In this document: one piece after another, positions 45,200 through 54,422 of the stretch | Layout: each line of letters opens with the position of its first letter | How positions within the stretch are numbered: position 1 is the stretch's first letter | Source of the DNA: an uncultured Gammaproteobacteria bacterium | Lineage (GTDB): Bacteria > Pseudomonadota > Gammaproteobacteria > Pseudomonadales > Pseudohongiellaceae | Reading direction: 5' to 3' | Length of the DNA stretch: 64,000 nucleotides | Assembly: GCA_913060495.1 (NCBI GenBank) | Contig: CAJXRP010000003.1 | Coordinates: forward strand, 62,001 to 126,000 | Notes under the pieces: model-generated | The model's database searches: none | What the model was told of the DNA's origin: nothing | What the model saw: the letters and a program-made list of their open reading frames with translations, nothing else | Translations under genes and position numbers: made by a program

Positions 45200-46411
45200 T
45201 TACAGCGAATCAACACCCAGTCTGCCGCGGGGCACTCTATAGCCAGCATCCAGCACATAGTCTGGACCAATAGAGGCGATAGTTGGTGTGCCGCTTCCGC
45301 GCATGGTGATTAACAGTTCTCGATTCAGCAAGTCCAGCACTCGCTCAACTCCAGCTTGTCCGAATGCCCCTAGGCCGAAGCAATAAGGTCTGCCTATGCC
45401 AACCGCAGAAGCGCCCATTGCCAAGGCCTTATAAATGTCAGTTCCGCGGCGAAAGCCGCCGTCAACGACGATCGGTATGCGCCCGTTTACTGCGGCCACA
45501 ATCTCCGGCAGGCATTCAATCGTGCCGCGGCCGGTTTCAGTTGCGCGACCGCCGTGGTTAGAAACCCAGATTGCATCTGCACCAAATTGCACCGCCAGTG
45601 CTGCGTCGGCTGCTACTTCGACGCCTTTGATGACGATGTTCATGTCTGTAACTTCTTTCATGCGTTCGATTACGCCCCAGGTCAGTGCGGCGCTCGTGAG
45701 TCCAACTCCGCGCATATCCAAGCCGTCAAACATAGGCTTACCCTGTCCGGTGTGACAAGAGGCGCAGACGCGGGTGTCTTCGCGTGTGAGTACAGCGCTG
45801 GTCTCGGTGTTTCGACCACCGGGTAAGTCGATAGTAAGACAGACTGATGTGCAGCCCGCAGCCTCGGCGCGTTGCAACATGGCAACCGTGTATTCCCAGC
45901 GATCGGTGGAATACAGTTGATGCCAGATGGGCGCACCTCTAGCTTCAGCAACAGCTTCTACGGAAGTTGAGGACTGTGTGGATAGAACCATGTGATGGCC
46001 TTTTGCTGCCGCTGCTCGGGCTGTGCCGAGTTCCGCGTCTGCATGGTAGGCGCCTTGGCTGCCTACCGGGCAAAGAAAGATAGGCGAACTGGCTTCGCTG
46101 CCCAAGACATTAACTGTCGTATCGGTTTGGCTGACATCAACCAATCTTCGCGGCTTGATTTGAAATCGTGAGAAACCGGCGCGGTTCGCGCGCAGGGTAA
46201 GATCGCTGTCGACACCCGTCGATAGATAGCCTAAGTGTGCAGGAGGGATCTTCTCTCTCGCGATTGCTTCCATTTCAAAAACGTTGATAACTTCCGAGGG
46301 ATCGGTAAGTCGCTGCCCCAGAGTTTCTTCCACTTCCTGTGCGAAGGCGGAATAATTTGTCAGTAGCGGGCTGGCTGCTAGAAATTTAAGGAATTCTCGA
46401 CGCTGGGTCAT
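45200..46411 (-). CDS. Tat-exported FMN-dependent 2-hydroxyacid oxidase with CxxCH motif
   Basis: A 403-residue alpha-hydroxyacid oxidizing protein. TQRREFLKFLA is a twin-arginine signal, so the FMN protein would be exported folded. Family residues: SSPIFLCPVGSQGAYH, WHQLYSTDR, catalytic His in SNHGGRATETGRG, IVVDGGFRRGTDIYKALAMGA. In the loop between strands 4 and 5 it carries VCASCHTGQG (residues 216-220), a heme c attachment motif not found in classical LldD or glycolate oxidase. If heme is bound, the enzyme could pass electrons directly to a cytochrome chain in the periplasm. The substrate is unknown, probably a 2-hydroxyacid. Confidence 0.85.
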   Translation of the reverse strand: MTQRREFLKFLAASPLLTNYSAFAQEVEETLGQRLTDPSEVINVFEMEAIAREKIPPAHLGYLSTGVDSDLTLRANRAGFSRFQIKPRRLVDVSQTDTTVNVLGSEASSPIFLCPVGSQGAYHADAELGTARAAAAKGHHMVLSTQSSTSVEAVAEARGAPIWHQLYSTDRWEYTVAMLQRAEAAGCTSVCLTIDLPGGRNTETSAVLTREDTRVCASCHTGQGKPMFDGLDMRGVGLTSAALTWGVIERMKEVTDMNIVIKGVEVAADAALAVQFGADAIWVSNHGGRATETGRGTIECLPEIVAAVNGRIPIVVDGGFRRGTDIYKALAMGASAVGIGRPYCFGLGAFGQAGVERVLDLLNRELLITMRGSGTPTIASIGPDYVLDAGYRVPRGRLGVDSL

Positions 46412-46640
46412 GCTGACCTCCGATTAAGCTTGTTATATGACTATGTTGTTGCTCTTTGAATTGAGTAAAACTATCTAGGTTAGGCAGCGTTGTCCAGCGG
46501 GCAAGCCAGTCGTTTGCTCTGTCTGTTTGCTGCTTTGAAGAACGCGTTACTAAAAAGCAGCCACAGAGTATCTATTGATGCTCTAAATTGAGATAGGATA
46601 GCCCCCAAATATTACATTGGCGTAATTCGAGGGAGGCTGT

Positions 46641-47837
46641 GTGAGGCATTCTACTGTACTAATAGCTCTGTTAATTTTGGGGGTTATTCCCACTGCGCAG
46701 GCGCAATTCGAGGAAGCTTTCGAAGTCTGTTCGATAAAAATAGATTCTGAGGAAAGACTTGCTTGCTATGACAGGTTTGCCGCTTCGTTCGAGGAGCCGG
46801 ATTCAATGTCTGCTGTGGCGATTGAAGAGAGCATATTACCCTATGCTCCGGAAGGCCTAGCTAGCGATGGGCCAAACTATCTAGGAATTTCCAATGCGCA
46901 GAAATTCAGTGCGCGCGGTGATCGTGGAGAACAGAACCACGTGGAGTTCAATCTTTCCGTTAAGTATCCGCTTTTTATAAATAATGCTTCTGTAAGAAAC
47001 GGCAGTAACGAAGGGTTGTCAATCAGGTGGCCGGAGCGTGCTTACTTTATCTACAACGGTGCCTATGATTTTCATGCGCTTAACAATTTGAATAATATTC
47101 CTCGATTGAATGACGAGAAGTTAGATTGGTATCGCTCTGCGCCAGTAATTTCGCGAGATCAGAACCCTGGGCTCGCCCTAGAGTGGGATCTGGTTAGTGA
47201 CGGTTCAAGTAGGTTTCGGCTTGGTGTGATGCATCATTCGAATGGGCAGCAGAAATCCTATGATGACAACCCAGGCCCTGGCGAGGAAGACGCGGCTGAA
47301 GCGGAGAAACAGCGACTGATCAATGAAATTAATGTCCTGATTGCAGGTCCCGAGGGTGAAGACTATGCGTTACAGAGCCTGAGTAGGTCGAGCAACTATG
47401 TGACGTTACGCTACCAGCACATTTTGCAGGGAAGGGTTGATGGTGAGGCAGGTTGGAAGCAATATCAATTTGAGCTACGACCGTACTATTTCGGTGTGGA
47501 TGATGAGGTGTTCTGGGAGGACGGCTCTAGTTCCCGTTCCAAAATTACAGACTATGATGGCATGCGCTTTCTTTGGGAACACTATGATGAAAATAGTGTA
47601 TTAAACTTGGGTGGCAAGTTATTTGGCCAAAGCTCCTATGCCTTCATCAAACGGGTGGAGCTTAAAAGTGGGACGCAAGGAATTAAGAATTTACGCCAGA
47701 TCAGTGCGAAGCTTAGTGCGGGTTGGAAGTTCAAAAATTTGGTGCTAATGGGTTATTACTTCAATGGTTATGGGAAAGAGATTTCTTCCTACCATTACCG
47801 AAGTCAGCATTGGGGGCTTGGCCTCGAGTTTCGGTAG
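46641..47837 (+). CDS. Outer-membrane phospholipase A1-like protein
   Basis: A 398-residue protein of the OmpLA/PldA group. A signal peptide ends TAQAQF and is followed by EVCSIKIDSEERLACYDRFA, a small disulfide-type region seen in related proteins. The barrel has catalytic-type residues GVMHHSNGQQ (His198, Ser200) and LSRSSNYV (Asn252), matching OmpLA His142, Ser144, Asn156. The Ser-Asn distance is 52 residues instead of 12 because of an acidic insertion (about 208-245). It would hydrolyse phospholipids in the outer leaflet. Start is GTG at 46641 with GGGAGG four bases upstream. Confidence 0.82.
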   Translation: MRHSTVLIALLILGVIPTAQAQFEEAFEVCSIKIDSEERLACYDRFAASFEEPDSMSAVAIEESILPYAPEGLASDGPNYLGISNAQKFSARGDRGEQNHVEFNLSVKYPLFINNASVRNGSNEGLSIRWPERAYFIYNGAYDFHALNNLNNIPRLNDEKLDWYRSAPVISRDQNPGLALEWDLVSDGSSRFRLGVMHHSNGQQKSYDDNPGPGEEDAAEAEKQRLINEINVLIAGPEGEDYALQSLSRSSNYVTLRYQHILQGRVDGEAGWKQYQFELRPYYFGVDDEVFWEDGSSSRSKITDYDGMRFLWEHYDENSVLNLGGKLFGQSSYAFIKRVELKSGTQGIKNLRQISAKLSAGWKFKNLVLMGYYFNGYGKEISSYHYRSQHWGLGLEFR

Positions 47838-47912
47838 GGGTTAGGCTTTATCTGGTCGCTCGCTCGTTATATCCTGCTGTATCACACATGGAATCAATCG
47901 AAAGGTCTTAGA

Positions 47913-49028
47913 ATGATCAGGCTACTAATAGCTACAATCTTGGCACTACCATCAAGCCTCCTGTTTGCTCAAGCAGGCGATTTCACCTTTTACTCTGATC
48001 TTGCTGAGGATTGGTATGGGGGTGGAGACTATTTTGAATGGACTTCAACCACAGCCAATAACAATGAGGCAGAAGTCAGTGTTTTTTATCAGACCTTCGG
48101 TAATAGCGATAATCCAAAATTGCTGATGGTGCATGGCTTTCCTAATTCCAGTTTTGATTTCTATAAGCTCATTCCATTATTGGAAGACGACTACTATATT
48201 GCTGCACTGGATTTTCCGGGCTCAGGCTTTTCCGATAAGCCGCTCGATGGGTTCAGCTATATGCTCGAAGACAATGCTAGGTTGCTGGACTATTTTGTTA
48301 GCGAGGTCGTAGCTTTCGATGATTTTGCCCTATTCACTCACGATCGAGGTGTCAGTATTGGTTTAGCTTTTCTCGGCCATTATTTGGATGATCCAAACCC
48401 CGGCTATAGTATTAACTATCACTTCCTATCAAACAGTGGAATGTTTCTGCCCTTAGCAAACTTAGTACCCTTTCAATTTGCTTTGCTCGATGAAGAGAGG
48501 GGGCCGGCTCTGATAGCCGCACGTAAGGCGGCGCCGAGAATGACCGAGGGAAATCCACAGGCCTTAGCTTATTCAGATATTTTCAAATTCAATGATGGAG
48601 ACAGTGCGCTCCTGCATGTAGGTAGGTATCTCTTGGAAAGGGCGGAGAATGAATTTCGCTGGCTCGACAATCTAACTCGTAGTCCAATTCCAGTGGCCTA
48701 CATGTGGGGATTATTGGATGACATCAATCCGGTCCGTATTCCTAATTACGTTTGGCTTAACTATCTTAATGAGCGAGAGGCCGAGAGTTCTTTTTGGATG
48801 CTGCCTACAGCAGGGCACTATCCGCAGCGTGAGAAGCCTGAGCAAGTTGCTAAGATAGTCCGCGCAGCATTAAACGGTGAAGTGCCTGATCGCGCCTCGG
48901 AAAACGCATTCATGCGCAGCTATGGGAGTGCAAGAGAAGCAGAAGATGCCATTTTCGTCGGGCATTCCGATGTTAGAAAAATGGAGTTTCCCAGCACAAT
49001 CAAATATACCCCTGAAGGCTACGAGTAA
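47913..49028 (+). CDS. Exported alpha/beta hydrolase, haloalkane dehalogenase/epoxide hydrolase-like
   Basis: A 371-residue protein with signal peptide (LLIATILALPSSLLFAQ). The oxyanion region is LLMVHGFPNSSFDF, the nucleophile elbow is FTHDRGVSIG with Asp where serine hydrolases have Ser, and the His is in PTAGHYPQREKPEQ. Asp nucleophile and HGFP place it with haloalkane dehalogenases and epoxide hydrolases. The halide-binding Trp next to the nucleophile is Arg here, so epoxide hydrolysis is as likely as dehalogenation. About 75 bases after the phospholipase gene. Confidence 0.82.
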   Translation: MIRLLIATILALPSSLLFAQAGDFTFYSDLAEDWYGGGDYFEWTSTTANNNEAEVSVFYQTFGNSDNPKLLMVHGFPNSSFDFYKLIPLLEDDYYIAALDFPGSGFSDKPLDGFSYMLEDNARLLDYFVSEVVAFDDFALFTHDRGVSIGLAFLGHYLDDPNPGYSINYHFLSNSGMFLPLANLVPFQFALLDEERGPALIAARKAAPRMTEGNPQALAYSDIFKFNDGDSALLHVGRYLLERAENEFRWLDNLTRSPIPVAYMWGLLDDINPVRIPNYVWLNYLNEREAESSFWMLPTAGHYPQREKPEQVAKIVRAALNGEVPDRASENAFMRSYGSAREAEDAIFVGHSDVRKMEFPSTIKYTPEGYE

Positions 49029-49111
49029 CGAAATAGTTTGCTGACATGCAATAATTATTATCAAACTAGCGCAGCAGAAAGCTAGATAAAGAAATCGATA
49101 GAGAGACGTTC

Positions 49112-50092
49112 ATGAAAAAAATAATCTGCCTTGTTACAGCTTTACCTATTTCTGTGAGCATGACTTTTGCCATCGCTGCGGAAAATTATGAGCCGCCCAA
49201 GACTGCTTTTGGCGTTCCAGATGTTCAGGGCATTTGGACTTATGAAACGAGGACGTCGCTGCAGCGGCCGGAAATCTATGAAGGCGCGCTTGAAATAGAC
49301 GAAGAGACAATGTTGGCGAAGATGATTTCCACGGAGGAGTACAATAAGTTTCTTGCAGAGACTGGTGCCGAGGGGCCTACCGGCGGTGCTGTTGGAGCCT
49401 ACAATGATTTTTGGTTTGCACCAGGCAATGCGTTGGCGGTTATGAACGGCATGTATCGAACGTCTTTAATAGTTGATCCAGCCGATGGACAGATTCCTTG
49501 GAAGGACGGTGGTCAGGAGATTCGTCAAGAGCAGCGCAACAGTTTGTTAATGGGAAGAGATAGAAGCGATGGGCCCGAGGGTAGGGCATTGGCAGACCGT
49601 TGTTTGGTCAGTTACGCATCGACGATGCCTTTCGTAAGTAGTTTCTACAACAACAACATGCAGATTGTGCAGTCTCCTACGCATGTCATGCTGTTAGCAG
49701 AGATGGTTCACAATGTGCGCGTGGTGCGTATCGATCAAGACTTTCGTGATCTGCCCTTTAAGCAGTGGCTAGGTGATTCTATCGGATACTATGAGGACGA
49801 TACCTTGGTTGTCGTCACCAAAGATTTTAATCCTTGGCAGATTAAGGAATATTTGATTTCCGAGAACGTGACGCTAACCGAGCGCTTTACTCGAGTTGCA
49901 GACGATAGAATTCACTATTCATTTACTATCGATGACCCAGAACTTTATACGCAGCCATGGACGGCAGAGATGCCTATGGCGGCTCTCAATGAGCAGATGT
50001 ATGAGTACGCCTGTCATGAAGGCAACTATTCGCTACCTGCTATTCTAGCTGGTGCACGTCGCGGAGAGATAGACGCGAGCGAGAGCCAATAA
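49112..50092 (+). CDS. Exported PDLQGxW/CHEGNY family protein, copy 3
   Basis: A 326-residue exported protein (signal ending AIAAE). Motifs as in the copies at 8506 and 28842: GVPDVQGIWTYETRTSLQRP, MVHNVRVVRID, YYEDDTLVVVTKDFNP and YEYACHEGNYSLPAILAGAR. Less similar to copy 1 than copy 2 is, judged by eye. It lies downstream of the alpha/beta hydrolase on the same strand, 83 bases away, perhaps in one unit. Function unknown. Confidence 0.75.
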   Translation: MKKIICLVTALPISVSMTFAIAAENYEPPKTAFGVPDVQGIWTYETRTSLQRPEIYEGALEIDEETMLAKMISTEEYNKFLAETGAEGPTGGAVGAYNDFWFAPGNALAVMNGMYRTSLIVDPADGQIPWKDGGQEIRQEQRNSLLMGRDRSDGPEGRALADRCLVSYASTMPFVSSFYNNNMQIVQSPTHVMLLAEMVHNVRVVRIDQDFRDLPFKQWLGDSIGYYEDDTLVVVTKDFNPWQIKEYLISENVTLTERFTRVADDRIHYSFTIDDPELYTQPWTAEMPMAALNEQMYEYACHEGNYSLPAILAGARRGEIDASESQ

Positions 50093-50260
50093 GAATCAGA
50101 GCACTCGCAATGGTTGCGCAGTAACTTTTCTGTGCCTGATTCATCCATTGGCCCGTTCGGCTTGGTTCTGGGAACTACGTTGCCGCATGCTTGCTCTGCG
50201 GATAAGTTCCTAGAAGGGTAGTGCATTCCCCTCTTGCCCTTTACTCTGTAGATCCGTTTG

Positions 50261-50307
50261 TTGACACAGAATAATTACTCCAATACTATACTGGTCAAGT
50301 AATAGTA
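50261..50307 (+). promoter_or_regulatory. Candidate sigma70 promoter and MarR operator
   Basis: TTGACA at 50261-50266 and TACTAT at 50284-50289 are 17 bases apart. TACTAT is also the left half of an inverted repeat with ATAGTA at 50302-50307, just upstream of the marR-type gene. Overlap of the -10 with a dyad suggests autorepression. Found by eye. Confidence 0.45.
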
Positions 50308-50326
50308 CAGTAATGGGATATTAATC

Positions 50327-50749
50327 ATGAGCATCAACTACAGTTCAGTCATGAAGTCGTTGTGGCTGAAGAGCACTCTGATCAACAAACAGTTAAATAA
50401 CAGCCTGGGCTATGTGCATGGCATCGGACTTAGTGAGTATATGGTGCTTAATAGCCTGTTCGAATCACCGAACAAGACCATGACTCGCATCGATCTCGCC
50501 GAAAGTATTGGCAGAACGGCATCGGGTGTTACAAAGATGCTACTGCCAATGGAAAAGATCGGTCTAATTCAGAAAGAGAGCGGCGCTCGAGATGCAAGGG
50601 TGAGTTTGGTGAAGTTAAGTAAGGTAGGCGAAAGATTGTTTAAGGATGCCACTACTTCCCTAGAGCAAAAATCGGAACAGATTCTGTCCAATCTGAACGC
50701 TAAGCAGACGAATGAATTTCTCAATTGCTTAGACTTGCTAAAAGATTAG
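50327..50749 (+). CDS. MarR family transcriptional regulator
   Basis: A 140-residue winged-helix regulator. Helix-turn-helix region MTRIDLAESIGRTASGVTKMLLPMEKIGLI (shown: DLAESIGRTASGVTKML), then the wing KESGARDARVSLVKLSKVG with the Asp-Ala-Arg typical of MarR proteins. It probably responds to a small aromatic or phenolic ligand and controls nearby genes. A dyad overlaps its own promoter. The target is not clear; the hydrolase and CHEGNY genes upstream are candidates. Confidence 0.88.
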   Translation: MSINYSSVMKSLWLKSTLINKQLNNSLGYVHGIGLSEYMVLNSLFESPNKTMTRIDLAESIGRTASGVTKMLLPMEKIGLIQKESGARDARVSLVKLSKVGERLFKDATTSLEQKSEQILSNLNAKQTNEFLNCLDLLKD

Positions 50750-51055
50750 CTGATAAAACTGAATTAGCTTAGGTGAATACAGTTGGCGTCTTCTCGCTTA
50801 CTTCTGTAACTACAGTGAAATCCTCAACCCCGCGCTACAACGCCTTTAACACTAGGTACATTGCCCTATTATTGACAGCAATAGAGGCAAGTTCTAGAAA
50901 ACCAGCTGTAGAGTGAATGTTGCTTTAATATGGTGTCTACTGTCGCCTAACTGGCTGATTTTAGGTAGAATCTTGACCCCCAAAGCCTATAAGCAGTGCG
51001 CAGCTACGGTTTGGTGTAGACCACACAAAGCGCAAAACTCACGGACCTGAAATAC
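50750..51055 (+). promoter_or_regulatory. pycAB upstream region with sigma70 promoter candidate
   Basis: A 306-base gap. TTGACA at 50872-50877 and TAGAAA at 50895-50900 are 17 bases apart and could be the promoter for the pyruvate carboxylase genes, leaving a leader of about 150 bases. Nothing else is seen. Confidence 0.45.
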
Positions 51056-52483
51056 ATGAGCAAGCGGCAAATCAAGAAACTATTAATCGCCAATCGCGGT
51101 GAAATTGCCGTGCGTATCGTTCGCGCATGCGCCGAAATGGGTATTCGCTCGGTAGCCATGTATACCGAGCCAGACCGCTATGGTTTGTTCGTCAAACGCG
51201 CCGATGAGTCTTATTCTCTCGGTGAAGACCCCTTAGCAGGTTACCTGCAGCCCGCAAGAATCGTGAGCCTCGCTGTAGAAACTGGCTGTGATGCTTTGCA
51301 TCCCGGCTATGGGTTCTTATCTGAGAATCCAGAACTGGCGCGGCTCTGTGAGGAAAAAGGTATCGCCTATATTGGCCCTTCCAGCGAAGTTATCCAGCGC
51401 ATGGGAGATAAGACTGAGGCGCGTACAGCAATGACTGCGGCCGGAGTGCCAGTAACTCCGGGTACAGATGGCAATCTAGCCGATGTCGATGAGGCCATAG
51501 TTGAGGCGGCGCGCGTCGGCTATCCGGTAATGATTAAGGCGACTTCCGGTGGTGGTGGTCGCGGTATTCGCCGCTGCGATAGCGAAGAAGAGCTAAAGAA
51601 TCAGTATCCCCGTGTGATCTCAGAGGCTACCAAGGCCTTTGGTTCCGCCGAGGTCTTTCTCGAGAAATGCATTATCAACCCCAAGCACATCGAGGTTCAG
51701 GTGCTGGGGGATTCCCATGGGAATGTGGTTCATTTGTATGAACGCGATTGCTCGATTCAGCGTCGTAATCAGAAGCTTATCGAGATAGCTCCTTGTCCGC
51801 AGATCTCAGAAGAGCAGCGAGAGTATTTAGGTCAGCTAGCTGTGACTGCGGCGCGTTCGGTTGGTTACGCAAGCGCAGGCACGGTTGAATTCCTGCTAAG
51901 CGGTGAAGACATCTATTTTATGGAGATGAATACTAGGATCCAGGTGGAGCACACGATTACCGAGCAGATAACCGGTATCGATATTGTGCGTGAACAGATA
52001 CGTGTGGCTGAGGGCAAAGAGCTCAGCTATCGACAGGAAGACATTAGTTACCGCGGCTATGCCATTCAGATGCGTATTAATGCCGAAGATCCCAAGAACG
52101 ATTTCCTTCCTTCCTTTGGTCGCATTACCCATTATTACGCGCCCGGGGGTCCCGGTGTGCGTGTCGATACTGCCATCTACACCGGCTATGAAATTCCTCC
52201 CTACTATGACTCGATGTGCCTCAAGCTAATAGTTTGGGCTCTTACTTGGGAAGAAGTCACAGCGCGGGCTGAGAGAGCGATCGACGACATGCGTTTGCAT
52301 GGTATTAAAACAACGGCAGCCTACTATAAGCAGATACTTTCCCACGAAGATTTCCAGAATCGGGAATTCGATACTAGCTTCGTAGTGGAGCATCCTGAAT
52401 TACTCAACTATTCCGATAAGCGCCATCCTAGCGAACTTGCTCTGGCGTTGGCAGCAGCAGTCGCTGCTTACTCGGGCTGGTAA
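51056..52483 (+). CDS. pycA: Pyruvate carboxylase subunit A (biotin carboxylase)
   Basis: A 475-residue biotin carboxylase that loads CO2 on biotin using ATP and bicarbonate. Features: KLLIANRGEIAVRIVRAC, HPGYGFLSENPELA, the ATP-grasp Gly loop SGGGGRGIRR, QVLGDSHGNVVHLYERDCS and EMNTRIQVEHTITE. Length fits AccC/PycA. The next gene codes for the transcarboxylase plus biotin carrier, so this is the two-subunit (alpha4beta4) pyruvate carboxylase type seen in Pseudomonas, rather than acetyl-CoA carboxylase. Confidence 0.9.
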   Translation: MSKRQIKKLLIANRGEIAVRIVRACAEMGIRSVAMYTEPDRYGLFVKRADESYSLGEDPLAGYLQPARIVSLAVETGCDALHPGYGFLSENPELARLCEEKGIAYIGPSSEVIQRMGDKTEARTAMTAAGVPVTPGTDGNLADVDEAIVEAARVGYPVMIKATSGGGGRGIRRCDSEEELKNQYPRVISEATKAFGSAEVFLEKCIINPKHIEVQVLGDSHGNVVHLYERDCSIQRRNQKLIEIAPCPQISEEQREYLGQLAVTAARSVGYASAGTVEFLLSGEDIYFMEMNTRIQVEHTITEQITGIDIVREQIRVAEGKELSYRQEDISYRGYAIQMRINAEDPKNDFLPSFGRITHYYAPGGPGVRVDTAIYTGYEIPPYYDSMCLKLIVWALTWEEVTARAERAIDDMRLHGIKTTAAYYKQILSHEDFQNREFDTSFVVEHPELLNYSDKRHPSELALALAAAVAAYSGW

Positions 52484-52511
52484 CAAAAGAACATTGGCAG
52501 GAGAAATAAGC

Positions 52512-54311
52512 ATGACCAAGCCTAGACCTATTCAAGTCACCGATGTCATTCTGCGAGACGCGCATCAATCATTGATCGCGACGCGTATGCGCCTGGATGA
52601 CATGTTGCCTATCTGCCAACAGTTAGACGAGATTGGCTACTGGTCTCTCGAAGTATGGGGTGGTGCAACTTTTGATGCATGTATTCGTTTTCTGAAAGAA
52701 GACCCGTGGGAGCGCTTGCAGAAGCTGCGAGCAGCGCTTCCGAATACGCGTCTACAGATGTTGCTACGAGGACAAAATCTTCTCGGCTATCGCCACTACG
52801 CCGACGATGTTGTTGCTGCGTTCGTGCAAAAATCTGCCGACAATGGCATCGACGTATTTCGTGTATTCGACGCTCTGAATGATCTGCGCAATATTGAGAC
52901 GGCGATGAAGGCAGTTAAGGATGCTGGCAAACATGCGCAGGGGACAATCTGTTTTACCACTAGCCCCGTTCATACGGCAGAGCTCTATGTGGAACAGGCT
53001 AGACGGCTGCAATCAATGGGTGCGGATTCAATCGTCATAAAAGATATGGCGGGACTCCTGACCCCTTATGGAACATATGAGTTGGTTAAGGCAATAAAGG
53101 CTGCGGTGCCATTGGACCTTGCCATCCACAGTCACTCAACATCTGGTCTAGCTCCCCTCTGTCAGCTAAAGGCAGTAGAGGCCGGTGCAGATAGAATCGA
53201 TACATCTATATCGGCCTTCGCTGGAGGCACCTCGCATCCATCGACGGAGGCGCAGGTTGCCGCGCTTAAAGATAGTCCTTATGAAACGGGCCTGGATCTA
53301 ACAAAACTCACTGCCATCGACGATTACTTTCGAGAGGTTCGTAAGAAGTATCAACAATTCGAAAGCGAATTTACACGGGAAGATATTTCAGTGCAGATTA
53401 ACCAAGTACCGGGCGGCATGATGTCCAACTTGGCAAATCAATTAAAAGAGCAAAACGCGCTCGATCGCATTCGAGAAGTGTTCGATGAGATACCGAGAGT
53501 GCGCGAAGATCTTGGATTTCCTCCCCTAGTAACTCCAACTTCGCAAATCGTTGGTACACAAGCTGTCTACAATGTTCTCTCTGGTGAGCGCTATAAGACA
53601 ATAACCAACGAAGTTAAACGTTACTTGCTAGGCGGCTATGGCCGACCTCCTGCTGCGGTGAATGAGAAGCTGCGCAACCAAGCTATTGGTAAGGAAGCCT
53701 ACAGCGATGAGCGTCCGGCTGACTCCCTTAAGCCCGAGCTCGCTAAGTTACGAGCAGACATCGGCGACTTAGCCACGAATGACGAAGACGTTCTGACCTT
53801 CGCTATGTTTCCCGACTTAGGACGCGATTATCTACAGCAGCGCGCCGATGGCACCTTAGAGCCAGAGCCCTTGCTACCTCCTGATTCTGGAGTTAAGCCT
53901 AAAGCTTCTATGGCTACAGAATTCAAGCTCGACGTACATGGTGAGTCCTACGACGTGGCAATCACTGGCGTGGGTGAGTCAGGCTCCGGTCGCCGCAAGA
54001 TCTATCTCTCCATGGACGGTATGCCCGAGGAAGTAATCTTCGAGCCGCTCAATGAATATGTTGCTGAGAAGGGTGGCAAGAGGAAGAAGGCCACCGAGCC
54101 TGGGCATGTCACCGCGGCAATGCCAGGAAATATCGTCGATGTCCTCGTGGCCGAGGGAGACTCGGTCAGTGCCGGTCAGGCTGTGCTAGTTACAGAGGCC
54201 ATGAAGATGGAGACGGAAATTCACGCGAACATCGACGGCAGGATTCTAGCCATCAATGTCACCAAGGGCGATCGCATCACCCCGGGTGAAGTGTTGATCG
54301 AGATAGGCTAG
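52512..54311 (+). CDS. pycB: Pyruvate carboxylase subunit B (carboxyltransferase plus biotin carrier; OadA-like)
   Basis: A 599-residue protein that moves CO2 from biotin to pyruvate, making oxaloacetate. The N-terminal TIM-barrel domain has VTDVILRDAHQSLIATRMR, the carboxylated Lys in SIVIKDMAGLLTP and metal His in HSHSTSGLAP. The C-terminal biotinyl domain has VTEAMKMETEIHA with the biotinylated Lys. The ATG at 52512 follows AGGAG by about eight bases. No oadB or oadG is found next to it, so sodium-pumping oxaloacetate decarboxylase is less likely. Confidence 0.9.
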   Translation: MTKPRPIQVTDVILRDAHQSLIATRMRLDDMLPICQQLDEIGYWSLEVWGGATFDACIRFLKEDPWERLQKLRAALPNTRLQMLLRGQNLLGYRHYADDVVAAFVQKSADNGIDVFRVFDALNDLRNIETAMKAVKDAGKHAQGTICFTTSPVHTAELYVEQARRLQSMGADSIVIKDMAGLLTPYGTYELVKAIKAAVPLDLAIHSHSTSGLAPLCQLKAVEAGADRIDTSISAFAGGTSHPSTEAQVAALKDSPYETGLDLTKLTAIDDYFREVRKKYQQFESEFTREDISVQINQVPGGMMSNLANQLKEQNALDRIREVFDEIPRVREDLGFPPLVTPTSQIVGTQAVYNVLSGERYKTITNEVKRYLLGGYGRPPAAVNEKLRNQAIGKEAYSDERPADSLKPELAKLRADIGDLATNDEDVLTFAMFPDLGRDYLQQRADGTLEPEPLLPPDSGVKPKASMATEFKLDVHGESYDVAITGVGESGSGRRKIYLSMDGMPEEVIFEPLNEYVAEKGGKRKKATEPGHVTAAMPGNIVDVLVAEGDSVSAGQAVLVTEAMKMETEIHANIDGRILAINVTKGDRITPGEVLIEIG

Positions 54312-54422
54312 CCCTTCGATCTATTTCTGTCACTAATGCTCACAATTTCAACCGCTAGATGCTTCTGATCTATGCGAGAATGGCGGCACTCGCAAATCCA
54401 AGAAAAGCAGGTAGTCCGCACA

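Noticed and set aside
45364-45826. Overlapping plus-strand frames inside the FMN oxidase gene
   Set aside because: Antisense to conserved FMN and catalytic motifs; no family features.
51056-54311. Sodium-pumping oxaloacetate decarboxylase
   Set aside because: The beta and gamma membrane subunits are missing and a biotin carboxylase gene is paired instead, which fits PycAB.
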